Positions 16,424 to 24,875 of a stretch of DNA of 64,000 nt are shown one piece after another; the first letter of the stretch is position 1, and each line of letters starts with the position of its first letter. The DNA is from Streptomyces albicerus (lineage in GTDB: Bacteria; Actinomycetota; Actinomycetes; Streptomycetales; Streptomycetaceae), in the NCBI RefSeq assembly GCF_008905045.1, contig NZ_VWMY01000001.1:124001-188000 (forward strand), given 5' to 3'. Position numbers and translations under genes: made by a program. The notes below the pieces were generated by a model. It worked only from the letters and a program-made list of their open reading frames with translations. It was not told where the DNA came from and did no database searches.

Positions 16424-18086
16424 CGGGGGTTCCTTCGGCATCGAGACGCTGCGCGATGTCGGCGCGCAGGGCTTTCTTGTCGATCTTTCCGACCTTGGTG
16501 GCGGCGAGTTCGGGGACGGTCACCAGCCGGTCCGGGAACTTGAAGCGGGCGACACCGGCGTGCTCCATGACGTGGCAGACGTCGTCGAGGGCCACCGTGT
16601 GCCCCGGTTCCGGTACGACGTAGAGGCAGACCCGCTCGCCGAGCCGGGCGTCGGGCATCGCCACGGCGGCGGCACGGGCGACGCCCGGGGTCTGGTAGGC
16701 GAAGTTCTCGATCTCCTCCGCGGAGATGTTCTCCCCGCCCCGGATGATCATGTCCTTGTCGCGGCCCTCGACGACGAGGTTGCCGTCGGGCCGCAGCCGC
16801 ACGATGTCCCCGGTGCGGTACCAGCCGTCCTCGGTGAACGCGCGGGCGTTCTGTTCCTCGGCGCGGTAGTAGCCGCGCGGGGTGTACGGGCCGCGGGTGA
16901 GCAGCACACCCGGGGTCCCAGCCGGGACCGGGTCGCCCAGCTCGTCCACGACGAGGAGTTCGTCGTCCTCGCACATGGGGCGCCCCTGCGTCGTACAGAT
17001 GACGTCCTCGGGGTCGTCCAGACGCGTGTAGTTGAGCAGTCCCTCGGCCATGCCGAACACCTGCTGGAGTGTGCAGCCCAGTTCGGGGCGTACGCGGCGG
17101 GCGACGTGGTCGGCGAGCCGGGAGCCGCCGACCTGGAGGAGGCGCAGTGAGCTCAGGTCGGCTCCGGGGTGTTCGCGGTGGTGGTCGAGCCAGCGCTGGG
17201 CGATGGCCGGGACCAGGGCGCTCGCGGTGACGCCCTCCCGCTCGACGATCGGGAACGCCTTCTCCGGGTTGGGCGAGCCCAGCACCACCCGGCCGCCGCC
17301 CAGCAGCACGCCCAGCATGCCCGGACAGGCGAGCGGGAAGTTGTGGCCGAGGGGCAGGGCGGCGAAGTAGACCGTGTCGGGGCCGAATCCGCAGACCTCG
17401 GCACTGCGGCGGGCGTTGTAGGCGTAGTCGTCGTGCGTGCGGGCGATGAGCTTGGGCAGCCCGGTGGTGCCGCCGGAGAGCAGGAAGACGGCGATCGAGC
17501 AGCTGTCCGGCCGGTACGCGTCCACGGCGGCCCGGTCCTCGGGTGCGCCGGGCGCGGCACACAACTCCCGCAGGTCCACGGCGTCGTGGCCGACCTTGTC
17601 GCCAAGTACGAGGATGTGCTGAAGGGTTGGAGAGTCGTCGGCGACCTCGAAGGCCATCGACTGGTGGTCGTGGTCCTTGAGGAAATCCGGCACCGCGATG
17701 GCCACGGCCTCGCTGTGCTCGACCAGGTGACCGATCTCGTGTCTGCGGTGCCCGGGCAGTGCCATCACCGGGATGACGCCGAGGCGCAGACAGGCGTAGG
17801 TGAGGATCACGAACTCGGCGGTGTTGGGGAGTTGCACCACGAGCCGGTCGTCCGGGCGGAGCCCGAGCGCGGCCAGGCGCAGGGCCACGGCGTCCGCGCG
17901 CTCAGCGAGTTGACGGTACGTCAGTCGCCGGTCGCCGTCGATGAGCGCGACCGCGTCGGGAGTGGCGTCGGCGGCGGCGTGGAGCCCGTCGCCGATGGCA
18001 TGGCCTTCCCAGTAACCCCTCGCGGTGTAGCGCTCGGCGTACTCCGCGGGCCAGGGGACAGCGCCGTTGCTGCTCGGCCTTGGCAT
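16413..18086 (-). CDS. sdgA: Salicylate-AMP/CoA ligase (DhbE/EntE-like adenylating enzyme)
   Basis: This 557-residue ANL-superfamily enzyme has the P-loop-like FLLSGGTTGLPKLI and the aryl-AMP-ligase signature RLLQVGGSRLADH followed by VFGMAEGLLNYTRLDDP, then YRTGDIV and the C-terminal GKIDKKAL. Those features match 2,3-dihydroxybenzoate/salicylate-AMP ligases rather than general fatty-acid ligases. In this operon it should activate salicylate with ATP to salicylyl-AMP, leading to salicylyl-CoA, the substrate of the hydroxylase encoded upstream. A siderophore role is unlikely because no peptide synthetase lies nearby. GAGGAG precedes the ATG. The symbol is by analogy with the Streptomyces salicylate pathway. 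Confidence 0.87.
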   Translation of the reverse strand: MPRPSSNGAVPWPAEYAERYTARGYWEGHAIGDGLHAAADATPDAVALIDGDRRLTYRQLAERADAVALRLAALGLRPDDRLVVQLPNTAEFVILTYACLRLGVIPVMALPGHRRHEIGHLVEHSEAVAIAVPDFLKDHDHQSMAFEVADDSPTLQHILVLGDKVGHDAVDLRELCAAPGAPEDRAAVDAYRPDSCSIAVFLLSGGTTGLPKLIARTHDDYAYNARRSAEVCGFGPDTVYFAALPLGHNFPLACPGMLGVLLGGGRVVLGSPNPEKAFPIVEREGVTASALVPAIAQRWLDHHREHPGADLSSLRLLQVGGSRLADHVARRVRPELGCTLQQVFGMAEGLLNYTRLDDPEDVICTTQGRPMCEDDELLVVDELGDPVPAGTPGVLLTRGPYTPRGYYRAEEQNARAFTEDGWYRTGDIVRLRPDGNLVVEGRDKDMIIRGGENISAEEIENFAYQTPGVARAAAVAMPDARLGERVCLYVVPEPGHTVALDDVCHVMEHAGVARFKFPDRLVTVPELAATKVGKIDKKALRADIAQRLDAEGTPDDQ

Positions 18087-18097
18087 GGTCGTTCTCC

Positions 18098-20203
18098 TCA
18101 GGTGCGGTCGGCCGTGTGCACGATCACGGCGTCCAGGGCGATCAGCCCGTCGGCGGTGAGCCGCAGGGGGTTGATCTCGATCTCTGCAGTGTCCGGGCTC
18201 GCGGCCAGGGCGGCCGCGAGCGCGGCGGTGACCCGCCCGAACTCGGCCCGGTCGAGCACCGGTCCGCCGCGCCAGCCGGCGAGCAGGGCGCGGGCGGCCA
18301 GGTCGTCGGGCATCCCGGCGGCCTCGGCCGCGGACAGCGGGGCGAGCCGGATCGCCACGTCCGCAAGGGCCTCGGCGGCCGTTCCGCCAAGACCGGCGAG
18401 GACGACCGGCCCGAAGACGGGGTCCCGTCGTACGCCGAGCACGAGGTCGACGCCGGCCGGGGCCATCGCCTCGACCAGGTAGCGGTGGCCGGGGCCGATG
18501 GCGTCCAGCGCCGTGTCGAGTTCGCCGGGGGTGCGGACACCCAGGTGGACTCCGCCGATCTCCGTCTTGTGGAGGATCGCGGCGTCGAGCACCTTGACCG
18601 CGATGGGCCCGCCCAGCAGGCGCAGGGCGTAGTGGGCGTCGGCGCGGGTGTCGCAGGCGACGCGGTCGGGGGTGCGGATCCCGATGGAAGCGAGGAACGA
18701 TTTGGCGGCGTCCTCGTCCAGCGGGCCGGACGGCACGGAGACGGCGCGGCCTGGGCCGCGCCGGACGCCTCCCGCTTCTACTGGACCGAGGCCGTCCGGG
18801 ACACGACCCGTCTCCTGCGGAGACCAGTCGGCACGCACGGTCCGCTGCCGGGCATGCGTCACCAGCGCCCGTACGGCATTGGCGGCCGATGCCGGTCCGG
18901 TCAGCGCCGGAATCCCCGCCTTGTGCAGCCGCGCCCGCTGTTCGGCGACGTCCTCGGGGAGGCCGCCGACGACCACCACGGCCGGGGAGTCCGCACCGAG
19001 GCCGGCGTCCTGCGCGGCCGAGGCGAGGTCGACGCTGTCGGGCTCGGTCAGGGCGTAGACGGCGAGCAGGTCCACCGCCGGATCGGCGGCCGTGGCGGCG
19101 AGGACGCGGGCGAAGGTCTCGGCGGGCCGGCCGGTGTCGACCGGGTTGCGCTGGTAGGTGAGCGGGGGCAGCAGTTCGCTCAGCGTGGCCTGCGTGGTCC
19201 CGGCCAGCTCCGGCATCCGTACGCCGTCGCTGCCGGCCCGGTCCGCCAGCAGCAGCCCCGGCCCCGCCTGGGCCGTCACTATCGCGAGCCCCGGGTCCGC
19301 ATGCGGCCGCAGCCGGACGCGGGAGAGGGCGGTGAGTGCGTCCACCATCTCCCGTTCGTCGTCCACGACCACCGCCCCGGCCTGGCGCAGCGCGGCGCGC
19401 GTCGTACGCCAGGAGGTGGCGAGCGCTCCGGTGTGCGACCGGGCGAAGTCACCGACGTCGCTGCGGCCGACGACGAGCGCCACAACCGGCTTGACGGCGG
19501 CCACCAGGCGTACGGCCTCCACCAGCCGTGGCCCGTCCGGAACCGTCTCCAAGTGCAGTGCGACGGCTGTCGTACGGCCGTCTGCCGCGAGGTGTTCCAG
19601 GACGTCCGCGGCGGTGACGTCGAGACCTGCTCCGATGCCGACGCCGAGGCTGATGCCGTTCCCGGCGGCGACCAGGTCGAAGGAGAGCGCGTGGTTGACG
19701 CCGCCGCTGGCCGCGACGACCGCGATGTCCCCGGCCGGCAGCTGCCCGGCCGCGGGCACGAAGCTGGCCGTCAGTCCGAGATGAGGGGCGAAGAAGCCGG
19801 AGGTGTTGGGACCGAGCAGGCGGATCCCCGTCTCGCGGGCAACGCCGCGCAGTGCCTCCGCGTACTGCTCGCCCGCCGGGCCCGCCTCGCCGAAACCGCC
19901 CGCGCAGACCAGCGCCGCACGGCAGCCCGCGGCTGCCGCCTCGGCCAGTGCCTGGGCGCAGCCGGCCGCCGGTACGCAGAGCACGGCCAGGTCGAGCCGT
20001 CCGTGGGTGTGCGCGGCGGCTTCGGCGACCGAGGCGTACACGCCCTTGTCGGGTTCCGGGCGCCGCGCGTTGACCAGGGCGCGGGCGCCGGGGAAGGGGG
20101 CCAGCGAGCGGGCCATGGCGGCGCCCAGCTTGCCGCTCTGCCGTGAGGCGCCGATCACGACCACGCCCTCGGGCGCGAGCATCGGCGTCAGGTCGGTGCT
20201 CAT
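18098..20203 (-). CDS. NDP-forming acyl-CoA synthetase (alpha-beta fusion)
   Basis: The 701-residue protein joins an N-terminal CoA-binding domain (VVIGASRQSGKLG), a succinyl-CoA-synthetase-like flavodoxin domain with the phospho-His motif SHTGALATSW, and a C-terminal ATP-grasp domain. This is the ADP-forming acetate-CoA ligase architecture, which makes acyl-CoA through an acyl-phosphate and phospho-histidine rather than an acyl-AMP. It starts at 20203 overlapping the hydroxylase stop (ATGA), so it belongs to the salicylate operon. It may form salicylyl-CoA together with or instead of the AMP ligase, or recover CoA by acting on another acyl group. Its in vivo acid is unknown. Confidence 0.82.
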   Translation of the reverse strand: MSTDLTPMLAPEGVVVIGASRQSGKLGAAMARSLAPFPGARALVNARRPEPDKGVYASVAEAAAHTHGRLDLAVLCVPAAGCAQALAEAAAAGCRAALVCAGGFGEAGPAGEQYAEALRGVARETGIRLLGPNTSGFFAPHLGLTASFVPAAGQLPAGDIAVVAASGGVNHALSFDLVAAGNGISLGVGIGAGLDVTAADVLEHLAADGRTTAVALHLETVPDGPRLVEAVRLVAAVKPVVALVVGRSDVGDFARSHTGALATSWRTTRAALRQAGAVVVDDEREMVDALTALSRVRLRPHADPGLAIVTAQAGPGLLLADRAGSDGVRMPELAGTTQATLSELLPPLTYQRNPVDTGRPAETFARVLAATAADPAVDLLAVYALTEPDSVDLASAAQDAGLGADSPAVVVVGGLPEDVAEQRARLHKAGIPALTGPASAANAVRALVTHARQRTVRADWSPQETGRVPDGLGPVEAGGVRRGPGRAVSVPSGPLDEDAAKSFLASIGIRTPDRVACDTRADAHYALRLLGGPIAVKVLDAAILHKTEIGGVHLGVRTPGELDTALDAIGPGHRYLVEAMAPAGVDLVLGVRRDPVFGPVVLAGLGGTAAEALADVAIRLAPLSAAEAAGMPDDLAARALLAGWRGGPVLDRAEFGRVTAALAAALAASPDTAEIEINPLRLTADGLIALDAVIVHTADRT

Positions 20204-21717
20204 GCCCGCTCCCCCGCCACCAGGTCGGCGCGCCCGGACAGCAGCAGCGTCTCGGCCCGGTCGTCGTCCATCGTGTCCTCCACGATCAGCACGGGCACGC
20301 CGTGCTCCAGCCGGGCCTGCTCGGCGAGAAGCGACCGGGTGAGCGGTGTTCCGCCGTGTACGGCGACCAGATCCGGGGGCGTTTCGTCGCCCAGGGACTC
20401 GGCCAACTCGCCGAAGGTCTCCGGTAGTTGAGCCTCGGTCTCGGGTGCGGTGAGCCACAGGCACCCCTCGGAGCGCAACGCCGCGAGCTCCGCCGCGGTC
20501 AGCCGCCTTCCGCCGAACTCCCTGAACGGCGTGTCCAGGGGGTCGAGCCCCTCGTGCGCCGCCCGCCAGTCCTGTACGACCCGCTCGACGAACTCCGGGT
20601 CGCGGCGCGCGATCCGTTCCTTTCCGATGCTGCGGGAGATGAAGTGGAAGGCGAACCGCGTCGGTTCGAACGCGTCGTGGTAGCGCCCGAAGTGCTCCCA
20701 CCACGACAGGCTCGGCCGGGCGGCGCCCTGGATCTTCGCCACCGAGGGCTGCCGTGCCGCCTCGTACGCGTCCAGGGCGCTCGCGAGGTCGTCGCGGTGG
20801 GCGAGGAGGCTGTCGGCGAGGGCGACGGCGTCCTCCATGGCCATCTTGGTGCCGGAGCCGACGGAGAAGTGCGCGGTGTGCGCGGCGTCGCCGAGCAGGA
20901 CGGCGTTGCCGCTGTGCCAGCGCCGGGTGCGCAGGGTGCGGAAGTTGCCCCAGCGCGAGTTGTTGACCAGCAGTTCATGGCCGTCGATCTGCTCGGCGAA
21001 GAGCTTCTCCAGGTACTGCTTGGTCTTCTCGTCGCTCGGGCCCGGCGGCTGGGCGGTGTCGAACGCGTCGAGCCCCGCCCGCCGCCAGGACGCCTCGTCG
21101 GTCTCGACGATGAAGGTGCTGACGCTGTCGCTGATCGGGTAGCCGTGCACGGCGAAGGTGCCGTGCGGGCCGTGCTCGTGCACGAAGGTCAGACCGTCGA
21201 AGAGATAGTCCGTGCCGAACCAGATGAACTTCGCGGTCGCGACCTCCACCTCCGGCACGAGCACGTCGGCGAGACGGTCACGGAACCGGGAGTTGGCCCC
21301 GTCGGCGGCCACGATCAGGTCGTAGTCGGCCAGCTGGGCCGGATCGGCGGGCACGTCGTGGCTGAACCTCAGGTCGACGCCGACCTCTTCGGCCCGCCGG
21401 TGCAGCAGCTGGAGCAGGGTCTTGCGGGTGATGGCCGCCATGCCGTTGCCGCCGCACCGGATCCGCTGCCCCTTCAGCCGCACCTCGATGTCGTCCCAGT
21501 GCCGGCCGTGCTCCGCGAGCCCGGTGCGCAGCACCGGATCCGCCGCGTGGATGGCGGCCAGCGTCGCGTCCGAGAACACCACGCCGAAGCCGAAGGTGTC
21601 CTGCGGACCGTTCCGCTCGAAGACCGTCACTTCGACCGACGGATCGGCCTGCTTGATGAGCGCCGCGAAGAACAGCCCACCGGGGCCGCCTCCCACGCAA
21701 GCGATCCGAGTCACCAT
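20200..21717 (-). CDS. sdgC: Salicylyl-CoA 5-hydroxylase (FAD monooxygenase)
   Basis: This 505-residue flavoprotein has the N-terminal Rossmann motif CVGGGPGGLFFAAL and the second FAD motif LLGDAAHTAHFSVGSGTKMA. HFSxGSGTKxAxEDA is the mark of salicylyl-CoA and aminobenzoyl-CoA monooxygenases. It should hydroxylate salicylyl-CoA at C5 to gentisyl-CoA using NAD(P)H and O2. The ATG at 21717 has CAGGAG and opens the leftward operon. It is divergent from a PaaX-type regulator gene, a regulator class that commonly senses aryl-CoA thioesters, consistent with a CoA-bound intermediate as inducer. It lacks the extra C-terminal oxidoreductase half found in some longer relatives. Confidence 0.9.
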   Translation of the reverse strand: MVTRIACVGGGPGGLFFAALIKQADPSVEVTVFERNGPQDTFGFGVVFSDATLAAIHAADPVLRTGLAEHGRHWDDIEVRLKGQRIRCGGNGMAAITRKTLLQLLHRRAEEVGVDLRFSHDVPADPAQLADYDLIVAADGANSRFRDRLADVLVPEVEVATAKFIWFGTDYLFDGLTFVHEHGPHGTFAVHGYPISDSVSTFIVETDEASWRRAGLDAFDTAQPPGPSDEKTKQYLEKLFAEQIDGHELLVNNSRWGNFRTLRTRRWHSGNAVLLGDAAHTAHFSVGSGTKMAMEDAVALADSLLAHRDDLASALDAYEAARQPSVAKIQGAARPSLSWWEHFGRYHDAFEPTRFAFHFISRSIGKERIARRDPEFVERVVQDWRAAHEGLDPLDTPFREFGGRRLTAAELAALRSEGCLWLTAPETEAQLPETFGELAESLGDETPPDLVAVHGGTPLTRSLLAEQARLEHGVPVLIVEDTMDDDRAETLLLSGRADLVAGERA

Positions 21718-21779
21718 GGCTCCTGCCTCCACGTCGAGTACAAGCCCAAGACTCAGGCTCGCGGGCATCTGTGTCAATG

Positions 21780-21806
21780 GATACACGGGCGTCAAAAATT
21801 TGTATC
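21780..21806. promoter_or_regulatory. Inverted repeat in the divergent salicylate/PaaX promoter region
   Basis: GATACA (21780-21785) and TGTATC (21801-21806) form a perfect 6-bp inverted repeat, 21 bp centre to centre, in the only AT-rich part of the gap. A TTGACA-like -35 for the leftward operon overlaps it (TGTCAA at 21772-21777 on the + strand). It is a good candidate operator for the adjacent PaaX-type regulator. This is inferred from position and symmetry only. Confidence 0.5.
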
Positions 21807-21910
21807 TCTATTTCGAGCGGGTCACCGGCGTGGAATCCCAGCAGTACGGGGGTTTCCTCGACCGGATCGCTCATCTTCACGACGGCCGTCCGTGTGACAT
21901 AGTCGGTTTC

Positions 21911-22726
21911 GTGAAGCCTCGATCTATCGTCTTCGACCTGTTCGGCGACTACGTCCGCTACCGCGGAGGTGCGGCCCGGATGCGCACTCTCAGCGCGCTG
22001 ATGGGCTGCTTCGGTGTCGGTGAGAGCACGGTGCGGGTAGTCCTCGCGCGGCTGCGCAAGGAGGGCTGGTTCGATGTCCGGCGCGAGGGCCGGGAGACGC
22101 TCTACGCGCTCAACAAGCGCAGCCTCCAGCTCCTCGACGAGGGCCGCTCACGCATCTTCGACCGGGCACCGTCCGACTGGGACCGCCACTGGTACATGGT
22201 CATCTACTCGGTCCCGGAGACCGAGCGGGGTGTACGCGACCGCATCCGCAAGGACCTGGCGTGGCTGGGCTTCGGCCCGCTGGCGCCGTCCACGTACGTC
22301 TCCCCGCACGACCGGCTCCAGCAGGTCCGGGAGAAGTTCGCCGACGAGCCCGCCGTACGACTCGACACACTGCGCTGCCAGTCCGGCGGGCTGCCCGTCG
22401 ACCGCGAGATGGCGGCGCGCAGCTGGGACCTCGCCACCCTCAACGACGACTACCGCGAGCTGCTGCGCACCTACCGCAGCCGGATGCCGTCGTACCGGGC
22501 CGGGCATCTCAGCCCCGAGGAGGCGCTGGTCGAGCGCATGCGACTGACCTACGACTACCGCAAGTTCCCCTTCCGCGACCCGGACCTGCCGACCGAACTC
22601 CTCCCGGCGGGCTGGGTGGGCCACGAGGCGCACGAGATGTTCCTGGAGGCCCACGAGATTCTCGGCCCCGCGGCCGAGTCCTACTACGACGAGGTGGCCG
22701 GCCCGCGCCGCGCGCCGCAGCAGTAG
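21911..22726 (+). CDS. PaaX-family transcriptional regulator
   Basis: The 271-residue protein begins VKPRSIVFDLFGDYVRYRGG, the usual PaaX start, with a winged-helix N-terminal domain and the PaaX C-terminal domain (MVIYSVPETERGVRDRIRKDLAWLGFG). PaaX proteins are GntR-like repressors released by aryl-CoA. It is divergent from the salicylyl-CoA hydroxylase operon, which it probably represses, with salicylyl-CoA a likely ligand. The GTG at 21911 has no Shine-Dalgarno. A -10-like CATAGT lies at 21897-21902, so the mRNA may be leaderless. Its stop is four bases from the stop of the convergent IclR gene. Confidence 0.88.
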   Translation: MKPRSIVFDLFGDYVRYRGGAARMRTLSALMGCFGVGESTVRVVLARLRKEGWFDVRREGRETLYALNKRSLQLLDEGRSRIFDRAPSDWDRHWYMVIYSVPETERGVRDRIRKDLAWLGFGPLAPSTYVSPHDRLQQVREKFADEPAVRLDTLRCQSGGLPVDREMAARSWDLATLNDDYRELLRTYRSRMPSYRAGHLSPEEALVERMRLTYDYRKFPFRDPDLPTELLPAGWVGHEAHEMFLEAHEILGPAAESYYDEVAGPRRAPQQ

Positions 22727-22730
22727 CGGG

Positions 22731-23513
22731 CTAGGCGAGATGCCCCAGCTCGTGCGAGGCCGCGGACACCGTGCTGTGCAGCTCGTCGGTCACTTCGGCG
22801 AGATGGTCCGGCGTGCCGGCGCTTTCCGGGAGTACCACGGAGATGGCGAGCGGCAGCGGGTCGCCCGCCGCGAAGACGGGTGCAGCGACGGAGATGATGC
22901 CCGGGATGACACCACTGTGCGTCTCGGCGTGCCCCTGTTCGCGGACCTGCGCCCGGGTGGCCGCGAGGCGCTCGTCCGTCCAGTCGGTCTCCTTGCCGCG
23001 GAGCTCGCCGGCCAGTACCTCGCCGGTGAGACTCTCGGGCAGATGGGCCAGGAAGACCTGGCCCACGGAGGACGTGAGCAGGGGAAGAGTGGCGCCGACG
23101 CGCACCGTCAGGGGCAGCGGGCGCGTGCCGTAGGCCCAGCTCACCACGATCGGCCCGCGGTCACCCCAGACCGCGAGGTTCACGGAGTGGCCCGTGCGGT
23201 CGCGCAGCTGCGTCGCGTGGCCGCTCGCCACCGCCACCTCGTTGGTGCGGCGCAGCGACTCGGCGCCCAGGCGGCGCATCGCGGCCCCGAAGTCGTACAG
23301 GCCCGACGCGGGGTCCTGCGAGGTCAGCCCTATCCGGCCGAGGCTGACGAGGTAGCGGTGCACCTTGCTGGGCTGCATTCCGCTCGCCTGCGCGATCGCC
23401 GACAGGCTCAGCGCACCGCCGCCGCTCTCCAGCGCCAGCAGGACCCGCATCGCTGTCTCCACGGACTGGATGCCCTGACGCTCCCCGTTCTCCCTGGGGT
23501 CGGTCGTGGTCAC
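22731..23513 (-). CDS. IclR-family transcriptional regulator
   Basis: The 260-residue protein has an N-terminal winged HTH (LSLSAIAQASGMQPSKVHRYL) and a C-terminal IclR effector domain. The GTG at 23513 is preceded by GGGGAG. It is divergent from the gamma-resorcylate operon and therefore its likely regulator; IclR-type proteins often control aromatic catabolism in actinomycetes. The effector could be gamma-resorcylate, resorcinol or a ring-cleavage product. The gene ends four bases from the PaaX-type gene's stop, leaving no room for a terminator between them. Confidence 0.9.
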   Translation of the reverse strand: MTTTDPRENGERQGIQSVETAMRVLLALESGGGALSLSAIAQASGMQPSKVHRYLVSLGRIGLTSQDPASGLYDFGAAMRRLGAESLRRTNEVAVASGHATQLRDRTGHSVNLAVWGDRGPIVVSWAYGTRPLPLTVRVGATLPLLTSSVGQVFLAHLPESLTGEVLAGELRGKETDWTDERLAATRAQVREQGHAETHSGVIPGIISVAAPVFAAGDPLPLAISVVLPESAGTPDHLAEVTDELHSTVSAASHELGHLA

Positions 23514-23866
23514 AGTGCGGCTCTCTCCCCTGCAGGTGGTTGAAGGCGTTCAGCCTATCGGCGCGACGAGCGCCGACCTCGGATCGCAAACAGATCTTAC
23601 ATTCACTATTGCGGAACGCGTTACGTTCTGGTGAACTGCGACAGCGGTGGCACTCACCTCCCCCGACTGCCCCGTCACACCGGCGGCCCGTTTCGCAGCC
23701 GCCCGGAGCCGCTCGTCCTTCGGCGCACACACCCGCGCATCTCATCCGCCCCGGCCACTCACACCGAGCCGGGCGCCGCCGTACCCCGACCGCATATGGG
23801 ACCTCGACCGCAGCACGAGGCCCGCGTACGACCCCGCGTACGAGATCCCCCGAGGAGAACTCCGCA
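23514..23866. promoter_or_regulatory. Divergent promoter region of IclR and resorcylate operon, with candidate operator
   Basis: This 353-base gap holds the divergent promoters. The palindrome GAACGCGTTACGTTC at 23614-23628 (perfect 5-bp arms, 5-base centre) lies beside the AT-rich stretch TTACATTCACTATT and resembles IclR-family operators in size and symmetry. The rest is GC-rich leader without a credible gene. A good start site is only found at 23867. Confidence 0.5.
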
Positions 23867-24859
23867 ATGAAGCTGATCGCCCTCGAAGAGCACTTCGTGA
23901 CCCCGGACCTGGTGGGCCATGGCGCGTCGACCGCGTCCATCGCCCAACCCAGCGCCTGGGCCGAGGCCTCCCGGCGTCTCCTCGACCTCACCGAGGAACG
24001 CCTCGACGACATGGACGCCGCAGGGCTGGACATGCAGGTCCTGTCGCTCAACTCCCCCGGTATCCAGGCGGAGAGGGATCCGGAGGCCGCCGTACGCCAG
24101 GCCGCCACGGTCAACGACTTCCTCGCCGGCGTCATCGCCGAGCACCCCGACCGCTTCTCGGGTTTCGGCGCCCTGCCCCTGCAGGACCCCAAGGCCGCGG
24201 CCGACGAGCTGGAACGCGCGGTCACTCAGCTCGGCCTGCGCGGCGCCCTGGTCAACGCGCACACCCACGGCATGTACCTGGACGACCCCGCCCTGCGCGT
24301 CGTCTGGGAGCGCGCCGAGCACCTCGACGTACCGCTCTACCTGCACCCCGCCAACGGCGTGGACACCGCGCACGTGCTGTCGGGGCACCCCGAACTCGTC
24401 GGGCCGATGTGGAGCTGGGGAATCGACACCGCCACCCACGTCCTGCGGCTGGTCTTCGGCGGCGTCTTCGACGACTTCCCGAACGCCAAGCTGCTGCTCG
24501 GCCACATGGGAGAAGGCCTGCCCTTCGTGATGTGGCGCATGGACTCCCGCTGGGACTTCCACGCGCACCACGGCATCGAGCTCAAGCGCGGCCGCCCCTC
24601 GGAGTACCTCCGGCACAACCTCTACATCACGACCAGTGGCGTCTGCTCCCCCGCCCCGCTGCTGACCGCCCTGCTCTCCATGGGCGCCGATCACATCCTC
24701 TTCGGCACCGACTACCCCTTCGAGGACATCGAGACAGCCACGAAGTTCCTGCGGGACGCCCCGATCAGCGACGCCGACCGGCTCAAGATCGGCCACCAGA
24801 ACGCCGAGAAGCTGCTCGGCCTCGCCCCCACCCCCGCACCCGCGTACGCCGGTGTCTGA
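23867..24859 (+). CDS. Gamma-resorcylate (2,6-dihydroxybenzoate) decarboxylase
   Basis: The 330-residue amidohydrolase-superfamily protein opens with MKLIALEEHF, where the Glu and His are metal and active-site residues in gamma-resorcylate decarboxylases. It carries the His of LYLHPANG and the Asp of LFGTDYPFED. These enzymes reversibly decarboxylate 2,6-dihydroxybenzoate to resorcinol. The genes that follow encode resorcinol hydroxylation, hydroxyquinol ring cleavage and maleylacetate reduction, which fixes the substrate well. The order resembles the tsd genes of Rhodococcus jostii. The ATG at 23867 follows GAGGAG; a longer upstream frame is low-quality leader. Confidence 0.88.
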   Translation: MKLIALEEHFVTPDLVGHGASTASIAQPSAWAEASRRLLDLTEERLDDMDAAGLDMQVLSLNSPGIQAERDPEAAVRQAATVNDFLAGVIAEHPDRFSGFGALPLQDPKAAADELERAVTQLGLRGALVNAHTHGMYLDDPALRVVWERAEHLDVPLYLHPANGVDTAHVLSGHPELVGPMWSWGIDTATHVLRLVFGGVFDDFPNAKLLLGHMGEGLPFVMWRMDSRWDFHAHHGIELKRGRPSEYLRHNLYITTSGVCSPAPLLTALLSMGADHILFGTDYPFEDIETATKFLRDAPISDADRLKIGHQNAEKLLGLAPTPAPAYAGV

Positions 24860-24875
24860 GCGGAAGGGCACGCAC

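Noticed and set aside
18080..20146. A 688-residue plus-strand open frame
   Set aside because: Antisense shadow of the acyl-CoA synthetase gene; low-complexity translation and no ribosome site.
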